NCBI GenBank assembly: GCA_947484105.1
Contig: CANKON010000102.1
Coordinates: 1 to 5,775, forward strand
Length of the DNA: 5,775 bases
Direction: 5' to 3'
Source of the DNA: Methylococcaceae bacterium
GTDB taxonomy: Bacteria; Pseudomonadota; Gammaproteobacteria; Methylococcales; Methylomonadaceae
Within the stretch, counting starts at the first letter, position 1; every line of letters starts with the position of its first letter. Below, piece by piece: positions 1-5,752 of the stretch. A model generated the notes under the pieces. The model worked only from the letters and a program-made list of their open reading frames with translations, was not told where the DNA came from and ran no database searches. The translations under genes and the position numbers were made by a program.

Positions 1-199
1 AAGTAAAATTCACTATTGAAAAATAGAAGTAAAATCAATAATTTACAAACTTGTGTAGATACTTATGGTACTAAGGGGGAGTATTGGGGTAAAAAGGGTA
101 AATAATATGCAAAAAAGAAAAAATGAAACAGAAATAAAAACCTGAAAGCCTTTATTTATTTGACTTTACTTAGATGTTATTTTCGGTTGTTTGATAACT
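1..199. other. AT-rich intergenic region downstream of mnmE, no gene seen
   Basis: No convincing open frame crosses the left edge: all three plus frames stop within about the first 30 bases, and the one open minus frame there has no credible start. For the mnmE transcript, the only terminator-like element is a weak A/T-only inverted repeat (AAATAAA at 132-138, TTTATTT at 151-157, 12-nt loop), followed on the minus strand by a T-rich tract. This is not strong enough to call a terminator. Three G-runs lie at 75-98, one short of a canonical quadruplex. Confidence 0.6.
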
Positions 200-1570
200 T
201 CACTTTCCAATACAAAAACTGGAAAAAATTTTCCCTAACAAATCGTCTGAAGTAAATTCGCCAGTAATTTCGGCTAAATGTTGTTGTGCTTGACGTAAAT
301 CTTCGGCAACCAATTCGCCTGCCAACGCATTCTGTAATTGTGATAACGCTTGCTCCACAAATTCGTGCGCGGTTTTTAAGGCTTCTAAATGACGACGACG
401 TGCAATAAACACATTTTCTGCACTCGCATTGAAACCGACAAATTCTTTTAAATGTGACGTCAATAAATCTAAACCTAGATTTTTTTTAATCGATATATAA
501 ATCGCCGTGCCGTTCTCAGTCGTTTGAATTTGCGGTTCACGCGGCAACAAATCAATTTTGTTATAAACGCGAATCACTTCAACAGCTGTTGGTAAAGTTG
601 TTGATAACTTTTCAATTTCACTTTCTGATTCGCGCGAATCAATGAGTAACAAAATCAAATCGGCTTTTGCCATTTCAACATGAGCGCGTCGAATGCCTTC
701 TTGTTCGACCACGTTATCGGCTTCACGCAAACCTGCAGTATCAATAATGTGTAGAGGCATTCCGTCTAATTGAATTCGCTCACGCAACACGTCCCGCGTT
801 GTTCCCGCCATTTCCGTCACAATCGCTGCATCATGTCCCGCAAGTGCATTGAGCAAACTCGATTTTCCTGCATTCGGTTTGCCTGCTAAAACGAGCGTCA
901 TGCCATCACGCAACAATCGCCCTTGTTGCGCGATCGCCTGAATTTGCTCAAGCCGTTTCAACAACGCTTGCAAGCGTCGCTCGATAATGCCATCACTTAA
1001 AAAATCAATTTCCTCATCAACAAAATCAATTGCCGCTTCAACATAAACACGCAAATACGTCAGTTCTTCGACTAATTCATGGATTTGTGTTGAAAAAACA
1101 CCTTGCATGGATTTTTGTGCAGAACGTACTGATTGTTCAGTGGTACTGCTGATTAAATCCGCAACGGCTTCGGCTTGCGCCAAATCGAGTTTGTTATTCA
1201 AAAATGCCCGTTCGGTGAATTCGCCAGCGTTTGCCAAACGAGTGCCTAACGCTAAAACCCGTCGCAACAGCATATCCAAAACGACTGCGCCGCCGTGACC
1301 TTGTAGTTCTAAAACGTCTTCACCTGTGTAGGAATTGGGATGGGGAAAATAAATAGCTACGCCTGAATCTATCGTTTCGCCTGATTCATCAAGAAACGGT
1401 GAATAAACAGCGTGGCGGGGTGGAAGATTTTTTGAAAGTAATTTTGAGGCGATTTCTAAAACCAATGTTCCAGAAATCCGAATGATGCCCACACCACCAT
1501 TGCCTGGTGGTGTCGCAATTGCAGCGATTGTATCCCCCCCTTTTTGAAGGGGGGCAGGGGGGATTTTCAT
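200..1570 (-). CDS. mnmE: tRNA uridine-5-carboxymethylaminomethyl(34) synthesis GTPase MnmE
   Basis: MnmE (TrmE) is a cytoplasmic GTPase that works with MnmG to install the (carboxymethyl)aminomethyl group at C5 of wobble uridine 34 in certain tRNAs, using a folate one-carbon donor. The 456 residues match the family length (E. coli 454, from memory). Seen in order: an N-terminal folate-binding domain with the [20 protein letters not shown] segment (about 116-135), a helical domain, and an inserted G domain. The G domain has a P-loop GKPNAGKS (230-237), TTRD (257-260), DTAG (277-280) and NKID (337-340). The C-terminus is the invariant FCIGK with the functional Cys453. The ATG overlaps the yidC stop as TAATG, implying translational coupling. 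The first 12 residues are unusual: they are encoded by a G/C-run repeat, and normal family similarity begins at Asp13-Thr14. No other ATG, GTG or TTG is suitably placed, so this start is the best one. Confidence 0.97.
   Translation of the reverse strand: MKIPPAPLQKGGDTIAAIATPPGNGGVGIIRISGTLVLEIASKLLSKNLPPRHAVYSPFLDESGETIDSGVAIYFPHPNSYTGEDVLELQGHGGAVVLDMLLRRVLALGTRLANAGEFTERAFLNNKLDLAQAEAVADLISSTTEQSVRSAQKSMQGVFSTQIHELVEELTYLRVYVEAAIDFVDEEIDFLSDGIIERRLQALLKRLEQIQAIAQQGRLLRDGMTLVLAGKPNAGKSSLLNALAGHDAAIVTEMAGTTRDVLRERIQLDGMPLHIIDTAGLREADNVVEQEGIRRAHVEMAKADLILLLIDSRESESEIEKLSTTLPTAVEVIRVYNKIDLLPREPQIQTTENGTAIYISIKKNLGLDLLTSHLKEFVGFNASAENVFIARRRHLEALKTAHEFVEQALSQLQNALAGELVAEDLRQAQQHLAEITGEFTSDDLLGKIFSSFCIGK
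1533..1566. repeat. G/C-run palindromic element at the mnmE 5' end
   Basis: On the plus strand a run of seven C (1534-1540) is followed by TTTTTGAA, six G (1549-1554), CA, six more G (1557-1562) and ATTTT. The C-run and first G-run form a 6-bp all-GC stem with an 8-nt loop. The second G-run is a competing partner. From memory, this pattern (C-run, T-rich spacer, G-run, then a second G-run) is a dispersed small repeat in several bacterial genomes; only one copy lies in this window. It sits between the yidC stop and the conserved part of mnmE and is translated as [10 protein letters not shown]. Confidence 0.6.
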
Positions 1571-3255
1571 TACTTCTCGTTTTCGATTTTTTTCGTGATG
1601 TAGGTTTGTTGCAGAATCGACAACGTGTTGTTGATTACCCAGTAAAGCACTAAACCCGCAGGGAAGAATAAGAAAAAGACCGTAAAGACAATCGGGAACA
1701 TTTTCATGACTTTCGCTTGAACAGGATCAATCGGTGGTGGATTCAAACTTTGCTGAATCTTCATGCTGATCCCCATAATCACTGGCAACACAAAGAATGG
1801 GTCTTGAATGGACAAATCTTGAATCCACAACATGAACGGTGCTTGACGGAATTCAACCGTTTCGCTAAGTACCCAATACAACGCCATAAACACAGGAATT
1901 TGAATCAAAATGGGCAAACAACCGCCCAATGGATTTACTTTTTCTTTTTTGTACATCGCCATCATTTCAGTATTGAAACGTTGACGATCATCTTTGAAAC
2001 GCTCTTGCAATTCTTTCAACCGTGGCTGAATTTTTCGCATTTTCGCCATCGATTTGAAACTCGCATTCGACAATGGGAAAAAGAACAATTTAATCACAAA
2101 TGTCACGCCCATGATTGCTACGCCCCAATTACCAACCAAATCATGAATTTGATTGAGCAACCAGTAAATAGGTTTGCCGATAAAGGTTAAAACGCTGTAA
2201 TCAACAGTTAATTCTAAACCTGTAGCGGTTTTCTCCATCAACGGCTGAATTTTAGGACCCGCGTAAAGTTGTGCTGCAAAATTTGCTTCGGTGTTCGCTG
2301 CCACTGTAACCGCTGGCGAATACGTTCCAATCACATACTGACCTAGTTTTAATTCTTTACTGTAAAAATGATTTTCTTGGTCAGCAGGTGGAACCCACGC
2401 AGACGCGAAATAATGTTGAATCATTGCAGTCCAACCGCCAACGCTTGCCACGTCAAGGTTTTCATCGTGCATATCGTCAAAATCAACTTTTTGATATTTT
2501 TTCGCTTCAGTGTAAATCACGCCACCGTCATACGCACGCATCCCGCTAGTCAGCATTCCACCTTTGTTTTCAGTATCTGGCGTTTTGAGTAATTGGCTAT
2601 ATTGACGACCTGTCCACGCGGCTTGCGAACCATTTTTAACATTTTGCGCTAAGTCGATTTCATAACTGCCGCGTTTAAATGTAAACGTTTTAGTCACTTG
2701 CAAACCGTTTGCATCTGTCCACGTCAAAGGGACGTTTAACGAATTTTGACCTGCTTCTAAAACATAGTTGTCTTTTGGTGCAGCAAAAATACTGTGGTGA
2801 TTTGCCGCTTCAACTGAACCTGTGCTGGTAATTAAGCCGCTTTGCGCAACAAATAATTTAGCTGCTTCACCGTTGAAAATTCGTACGGGATTTTTGTTGA
2901 TTTCAGGAATCGCAAAACCAAACATATCGCGCAATTTGTTCACAGCCGTGTTTTCGTGTTCGACAGGATAAGCAAGTAAGTCTAAATTCTGAATCGTGCC
3001 GCCTTCGGTGTTAATTTCTAACGCTAACACGTCAGTCATAATTTTTATGACTTTCGCAGTTGAAGCCTTCGCAACTTCGGGAGTTGCCGCCTGCATTTGT
3101 GCGGGTGTTCCCGCAGGCAAATCGTCACGCACATTGGCGTTTTCGACAGCCGATTGAATCACAGGCTTTGGATTGTAATCGGCTTCCCAGGCTTGTTGTA
3201 GCATGAACACAAGCATTGCAAAGGTCACGATGAGTAAAAATCTTATATTGTCCAT
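1570..3255 (-). CDS. yidC: Membrane protein insertase YidC
   Basis: YidC inserts and folds inner-membrane proteins, alone or with the Sec translocon. The 561 residues show the Gram-negative layout. An N-terminal membrane anchor (about 5-20) precedes a large periplasmic domain (about 25-345). The conserved insertase core follows: a membrane segment at about 374-395, a charged cytoplasmic hairpin (about 400-440, with [19 protein letters not shown]), then segments at about 444-464, 485-501, 516-531 and 533-550. Family hallmarks KVNPLGGC (439-446), [18 protein letters not shown] (469-486) and FPAGLVLYW (531-539) are intact. The groove position that is Arg366 in E. coli (from memory) is Lys389 here ([12 protein letters not shown]), which keeps the positive charge. 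The ATG lies 5 nt after the yidD stop, with only a weak GGTAA ribosome-binding signal. The stop overlaps the mnmE start by one base. Confidence 0.98.
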   Translation of the reverse strand: MDNIRFLLIVTFAMLVFMLQQAWEADYNPKPVIQSAVENANVRDDLPAGTPAQMQAATPEVAKASTAKVIKIMTDVLALEINTEGGTIQNLDLLAYPVEHENTAVNKLRDMFGFAIPEINKNPVRIFNGEAAKLFVAQSGLITSTGSVEAANHHSIFAAPKDNYVLEAGQNSLNVPLTWTDANGLQVTKTFTFKRGSYEIDLAQNVKNGSQAAWTGRQYSQLLKTPDTENKGGMLTSGMRAYDGGVIYTEAKKYQKVDFDDMHDENLDVASVGGWTAMIQHYFASAWVPPADQENHFYSKELKLGQYVIGTYSPAVTVAANTEANFAAQLYAGPKIQPLMEKTATGLELTVDYSVLTFIGKPIYWLLNQIHDLVGNWGVAIMGVTFVIKLFFFPLSNASFKSMAKMRKIQPRLKELQERFKDDRQRFNTEMMAMYKKEKVNPLGGCLPILIQIPVFMALYWVLSETVEFRQAPFMLWIQDLSIQDPFFVLPVIMGISMKIQQSLNPPPIDPVQAKVMKMFPIVFTVFFLFFPAGLVLYWVINNTLSILQQTYITKKIENEK

Positions 3256-3260
3256 GTTTA

Positions 3261-3485
3261 TTATTTACCGATTTTTTCTGGGACAGGATCGATGCCGCCT
3301 TCGTGAAAAGGATGACATTTCGCTAATCTTTTGAGAGTGAGATAAGACCCGACAACGCTACCGTGACGCTCAACCGCTTCTAAAGCGTAACTCGAACAAC
3401 TCGGATAAAAACGACACACATTTCCCAAAGCGGGGCTAATGAAATAGCGATAAAATTTTATGGGAGCAGTGATTAAGAATTGCAT
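3261..3485 (-). CDS. yidD: Membrane protein insertion efficiency factor YidD
   Basis: YidD is a small peripheral inner-membrane protein of the DUF37 family that assists YidC-dependent insertion. Its genetic position between rnpA and yidC is highly conserved. The 74 residues contain the family signature: an amphipathic N-terminus with [11 protein letters not shown], then [19 protein letters not shown] with its paired cysteines, a third Cys in [11 protein letters not shown], and GGIDPVP near the end. I chose the ATG at 3485, which overlaps rnpA by 13 nt. The frame stays open to a TTG at 3506, which would add seven residues, but the ATG start places [15 protein letters not shown] where YidD proteins normally begin. 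Neither start has a clear Shine-Dalgarno sequence, so coupling to rnpA translation is likely. Confidence 0.93.
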   Translation of the reverse strand: MQFLITAPIKFYRYFISPALGNVCRFYPSCSSYALEAVERHGSVVGSYLTLKRLAKCHPFHEGGIDPVPEKIGK

Positions 3486-3835
3486 CGGGAAACCAGTCTT
3501 AGCCAATGTTTTTCAAGTGACTTTTGTAGTAGTGAAGGCGCAACATCAAGAGCTTCTTTGCGGGCTAACACTACAATATCAATGCTAGAAATTGAATGCT
3601 GATGCCTGCGAAAATTATCACGGATAACGCGCTTAATTCGATTACGGTGTACGGCTTTTCTTATGTTTTTTTTGGCAACTACTAATCCGAGGCGAGGATG
3701 TTCAAAATCGTTTTGAACAGCTAGTAACGTGAAATAAGTGTCGCTAGATTTCGTCGGATTAGTAAAAACTTTTTTGTAATCAGCAGGGGTTGTGAGCCGA
3801 ATTTTTCTCGGAAAACTAAAGTCAGTTTTCGTCAC
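3473..3835 (-). CDS. rnpA: Ribonuclease P protein component
   Basis: RnpA is the protein subunit of RNase P. It helps the catalytic RNA bind and cleave the 5' leader of pre-tRNA. The 120 residues match the family (E. coli 119, from memory). The conserved RNR region is clear: [22 protein letters not shown] spans about 48-69, with Arg64-Asn65-Arg66 at its centre and IRDNFR following. The start is GTG (3835-3833), 13 nt after the rpmH stop. The protein contains no internal Met and no ATG lies upstream in frame before a stop inside rpmH, so GTG is the only reasonable start. No Shine-Dalgarno is visible in the short gap. The 3' end overlaps yidD. Low expression relative to rpmH, as is usual for this pair, would fit the weak start. 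Confidence 0.96.
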   Translation of the reverse strand: MTKTDFSFPRKIRLTTPADYKKVFTNPTKSSDTYFTLLAVQNDFEHPRLGLVVAKKNIRKAVHRNRIKRVIRDNFRRHQHSISSIDIVVLARKEALDVAPSLLQKSLEKHWLRLVSRCNS

Positions 3836-3848
3836 GAAAATAAATCGC

Positions 3849-3989
3849 TTAACCGCTAGTAGTCAATTTTGCGCGACCTTTTGCGCGACGTAAATTGATG
3901 ACTTTACGACCGTTACGTGTTGCCATTCTTGCACGAAAACCGTGAGTTCTAGCGCGATGAATTTTACTGGGTTGGTAGGTTCTTTTCAT
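3849..3989 (-). CDS. rpmH: 50S ribosomal protein L34
   Basis: This 46-residue gene was found by reading the minus strand from the ATG at 3989 to the TAA at 3849. It begins [20 protein letters not shown] and continues with [20 protein letters not shown], ending KLTTSG. This is L34, a very basic protein of the large ribosomal subunit, and 46 residues is the typical length. The HGFRARMAT and RRAKGRA blocks are diagnostic. It is the first gene of the rpmH-rnpA-yidD-yidC-mnmE cluster, about 45 nt downstream of the predicted transcription start. A weak AGG lies about 11 nt before the ATG. Confidence 0.98.
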   Translation of the reverse strand: MKRTYQPSKIHRARTHGFRARMATRNGRKVINLRRAKGRAKLTTSG

Positions 3990-4040
3990 GAGATTTTTAG
4001 CCTAAATTGAAATAACAAAAACGGATTAAATAGTCGGCGG

Positions 4041-4069
4041 ATGATAAGATAAACACCTGAGCGTGTCAA
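4041..4069 (-). promoter_or_regulatory. Sigma70-type promoter of the rpmH operon
   Basis: Read on the minus strand, a perfect -35 box TTGACA (4069-4064) is followed by a 17-nt spacer and a -10 box TATCAT (4046-4041), which has one mismatch to TATAAT. Transcription would begin near 4034, giving a leader of about 45 nt before rpmH. It is the only strong promoter I see in the window and probably drives the whole minus-strand cluster. A DnaA-box-like 9-mer directly abuts its -35. Confidence 0.85.
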
Positions 4070-4078
4070 TTATGCAGT
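4070..4078 (+). promoter_or_regulatory. Degenerate DnaA-box-like site next to the rpmH -35
   Basis: TTATGCAGT matches the origin box of this window (TTATGCACA) at 7 of 9 positions, including the unusual G at position 5. It lies in the rpmH/dnaA intergenic region, where many bacteria place DnaA boxes for autoregulation, and touches the -35 hexamer of the rpmH promoter. A 7-of-9 match can arise by chance in AT-rich DNA, so the call is tentative. Confidence 0.35.
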
Positions 4079-4144
4079 CTTGAGTTACTTAAATCTAACT
4101 CACTGTTTTTTCATATTTTACAATCCTACTTTTCTTAAATTTCA

Positions 4145-5467
4145 ATGAATTCACTTTGGAATATCTGCCTTTCTAAACTTGAAAACGAAGTCCCTAGCAC
4201 CGATTTCAACACCTGGATTCGTCCATTACAAGCTGTCGAAACGGAAGGACAATTACATTTACTTGCTCCAAATCGTTTTGTTTTGGATTGGATAAAAAAA
4301 CACCATTTCACCCAAATAAAAAATGCGGTGACAGAATTTTCCAATGGGAAATTAGAACTCATTTTGAACGTCGGTTCTAACCGCTACATGTTGACACCTG
4401 TCATTTCGAGTGAACCCGCAGACATTACGATTGCTGCGAGAAATTTCAAAAGTACGCTGAATAAAAATTTTACGTTTGAGAATTTCATCGAAGGAAAATC
4501 AAATGAATTTGCCAGAACTACCGCGCTTCGCGTCGTTGAAAATGCAGGGATTATTCACAATCCGTTGCTGATTTATGGGGGGGCAGGATTGGGTAAAACA
4601 CACATGATGCACGCAATTGGAAATGCGATTTTGGCACAAAATACAGAGGCTAAAATTGTTTATTTGCACGCCGAACGCTTTGTTCAGGCAATGGTAAAAG
4701 CCATGCAACAAAATGCGTTGCACGCATTCAAAGAATTTTATCGAACCGCTGATGTTTTGCTGATTGATGATATTCAGTTTTTTGCAGGAAAAGATAAATC
4801 ACAAGAAGAATTTTTTCATACTTTCAACAGCCTAATCGACCAAAAGCATCAAATTGTGTTGACTTGTGACAAATATCCGAAAGAAATTTCAGGCATTGAA
4901 GAACGTTTGAAATCGCGATTTAGCTACGGTTTATCGGTTTTAATCGAACCACCCGATATGGAAACACGCGCCGCCATTTTGGTAAAAAAAGCCTCGCTTG
5001 CTCAAATCGATTTGCCGCCTGATGTTACGTTTTTTATCGCTAAACACATGCCATTCAACGTCCGAGATTTAACAGGCGCGTTACGGCGTTTGATCGCGAA
5101 TGCGGAATATGAAAATGTACCAATTACGCTCGATTTTGCAAAAGACGTATTGCAGGATTTGATTGTTTTGCAAGAAAAAATTGTCAGTATCGAAACGATT
5201 CAAAAAACAGTTGCCAAGTATTTTGAAATTAACATCACCGAGTTACTTTCAGAAACAAAATTACAATCTATCGCTCGACCACGTCAAATTGCGATGCGTT
5301 TAGCACGAGAATTAACGCCACACAGTTTTCCCGAAATCGGAATTGCATTTAACGGGCGTAATCACACAACGATTATGAGTGCTTGCAAAAAAATCGACGA
5401 TTTAAAAAAAACTGACTTGAAATTGTCAGAAGATTACGTTCATTTGATTCGAATTTTGTCCGCATAA
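4145..5467 (+). CDS. dnaA: Chromosomal replication initiator protein DnaA
   Basis: DnaA is the ATP-dependent initiator that binds boxes at oriC, oligomerises, melts the origin and loads the DnaB helicase. Domain I is residues 1 to about 80 (LWNICLSKLENEVPSTDFNTW, matching the E. coli start). The linker is short, so the protein has 440 residues against 467 in E. coli. Domain III is AAA+: Walker A GGAGLGKT (145-152), Walker B VLLIDDIQ (204-211), sensor 1 VLTCDKYPKEI, the arginine-finger segment GIEERLKSRF (Arg258) and sensor 2 FNVRDL (Arg307). Domain IV (about 350-440) has ARPRQ (377-381) and the helix-turn-helix signature, which reads GRNHTT (404-409) where nearly all DnaA proteins read GRDHTT. 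The basic segment before ARPRQ is also changed (ETKLQS for E. coli KRRSRS). The ATG start is fixed by domain I similarity, but no Shine-Dalgarno precedes it. Upstream I see only a -10-like TACAAT (4119-4124) without a matching -35. Seven consecutive G (4577-4583) encode part of the P-loop. Confidence 0.99.
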   Translation: MNSLWNICLSKLENEVPSTDFNTWIRPLQAVETEGQLHLLAPNRFVLDWIKKHHFTQIKNAVTEFSNGKLELILNVGSNRYMLTPVISSEPADITIAARNFKSTLNKNFTFENFIEGKSNEFARTTALRVVENAGIIHNPLLIYGGAGLGKTHMMHAIGNAILAQNTEAKIVYLHAERFVQAMVKAMQQNALHAFKEFYRTADVLLIDDIQFFAGKDKSQEEFFHTFNSLIDQKHQIVLTCDKYPKEISGIEERLKSRFSYGLSVLIEPPDMETRAAILVKKASLAQIDLPPDVTFFIAKHMPFNVRDLTGALRRLIANAEYENVPITLDFAKDVLQDLIVLQEKIVSIETIQKTVAKYFEINITELLSETKLQSIARPRQIAMRLARELTPHSFPEIGIAFNGRNHTTIMSACKKIDDLKKTDLKLSEDYVHLIRILSA

Positions 5468-5482
5468 CCGCACTCAGTGCGG
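5468..5482 (+). terminator. Hairpin directly after the dnaA stop codon
   Basis: CCGCAC and GTGCGG form a perfect 6-bp GC-rich stem with a TCA loop, beginning on the base after the TAA. The sequence that follows is AAGGCGCAAAATTATTTTTT, so the T-run starts about 14 nt after the stem rather than directly behind it. It may terminate dnaA transcription imperfectly, or it may insulate the origin. It is too far from the T-run for a textbook intrinsic terminator. Confidence 0.4.
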
Positions 5483-5490
5483 AAGGCGCA

Positions 5491-5620
5491 AAATTATTTT
5501 TTATGATTATTTTTAAAAAAATAATTCTATGAATCAAATACTTACGAAAAAGCATTTTCAAAAATATATATAACCATCTGATTTTAAACATTTTTAAAAC
5601 TCTAAAATTTAGAAATTTGC
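5491..5620. other. AT-rich DNA unwinding element candidate
   Basis: About 20 of 130 bases are G or C (about 15%), the lowest stretch of this length in the origin. ATTATTTTT occurs twice at a 13-bp interval (5493-5501 and 5506-5514), each containing TTATT on the top strand. From established work, E. coli DnaA holds the single-stranded T-rich strand through TTATT and TTGT motifs in its 13-mers. The second copy also forms a 9-bp inverted repeat with 5517-5525. A smaller inverted repeat TCTAAA/TTTAGA lies at 5601-5613. Which part melts first cannot be told from sequence. Confidence 0.6.
5532..5544 (+). promoter_or_regulatory. IHF-consensus site between unwinding region and box array
   Basis: AATCAAATACTTA is a perfect match to the IHF consensus WATCAANNNNTTR. 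IHF sharply bends DNA and in E. coli oriC helps bring DnaA on the boxes to the unwinding region. The position between the 13-bp repeats and the box array suits that role. The consensus is AT-rich, and another perfect match occurs at 33-45, far from the origin, so chance is not excluded. Confidence 0.45.
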
Positions 5621-5621
5621 C

Positions 5622-5696
5622 TGTGCATAACTCTGTGCATAACTCCCAAAAATCTGTGCATAACTCCCAAAAATCTGTGCATAACCCTGTGCATAA
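5622..5696 (-). repeat. Array of five DnaA boxes, TTATGCACA
   Basis: TGTGCATAA appears at 5622-5630, 5634-5642, 5655-5663, 5676-5684 and 5688-5696, with no mismatch among the five copies. On the minus strand each reads TTATGCACA, which differs from the canonical DnaA box TTATCCACA only at position 5 (C to G). All have the same orientation. Start-to-start spacing is 12, 21, 21 and 12 bp, a mirror-symmetric layout close to whole helical turns. The two longer spacers are identical (CTCCCAAAAATC); the two short ones are CTC and CCC. Position downstream of dnaA and beside an AT-rich region supports their being the initiator sites of oriC. Confidence 0.88.
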
Positions 5697-5739
5697 CTTT
5701 TTTTGGCACATTTTCACGAATCATTACTAAAAACCGAAA

Positions 5740-5752
5740 TAACGATTTGATT
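5740..5752 (-). promoter_or_regulatory. IHF-consensus site on the far side of the box array
   Basis: TAACGATTTGATT is, on the minus strand, a perfect match to WATCAANNNNTTR (AATCAAATCGTTA). It lies 43 bp beyond the last DnaA box and faces the site at 5532-5544 from the other side of the array. The caution about AT-rich chance matches applies here too. Confidence 0.4.

Noticed and set aside
33..45. Perfect IHF-consensus match AATCAATAATTTA
   Set aside because: It lies downstream of mnmE with no promoter or origin feature nearby and is most simply a chance match in AT-rich DNA.
75..98. Possible G-quadruplex
   Set aside because: Only three G-runs of three or more are present, so a canonical four-run motif is missing.
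132..157. Possible terminator of the rpmH-mnmE operon
   Set aside because: The stem is seven A/T pairs with a 12-nt loop, too weak to call as an intrinsic terminator even with T-rich DNA after it on the minus strand.
1717..2190. Plus-strand open frame of 157 codons opposite yidC
   Set aside because: It lies wholly within well-supported yidC, has no recognisable family and no promoter or ribosome-binding site. The same holds for shorter antisense frames over mnmE, yidC and dnaA.
3486..3506. Longer YidD start at TTG 3506
   Set aside because: The seven added residues are not typical of YidD, TTG is a rare start and no ribosome-binding site precedes it. The ATG at 3485 fits the family N-terminus.
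4577..4593. G-run in the dnaA P-loop resembling the mnmE repeat
   Set aside because: The similarity is limited to G7-CAGG and is explained by the Gly-Gly-Ala-Gly codons of the Walker A motif.
5702..5710. Sixth DnaA box in opposite orientation (TTTGGCACA)
   Set aside because: It matches TTATGCACA at 7 of 9, but the mismatches are adjacent and it breaks the spacing and orientation of the array.
5373..5717. Open minus-strand frame with repeated LCTDFWE-like peptides
   Set aside because: It is the DnaA-box array and its identical 21-bp units read in one frame, running on into the dnaA 3' end. The peptide repeats are a by-product of the DNA repeat.
5703..5730. Promoter leading out of the origin toward a downstream gene
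   Set aside because: TTGGCA followed after 16 nt by TACTAA has a poor -10 with three mismatches, and no gene start is visible before the window ends.
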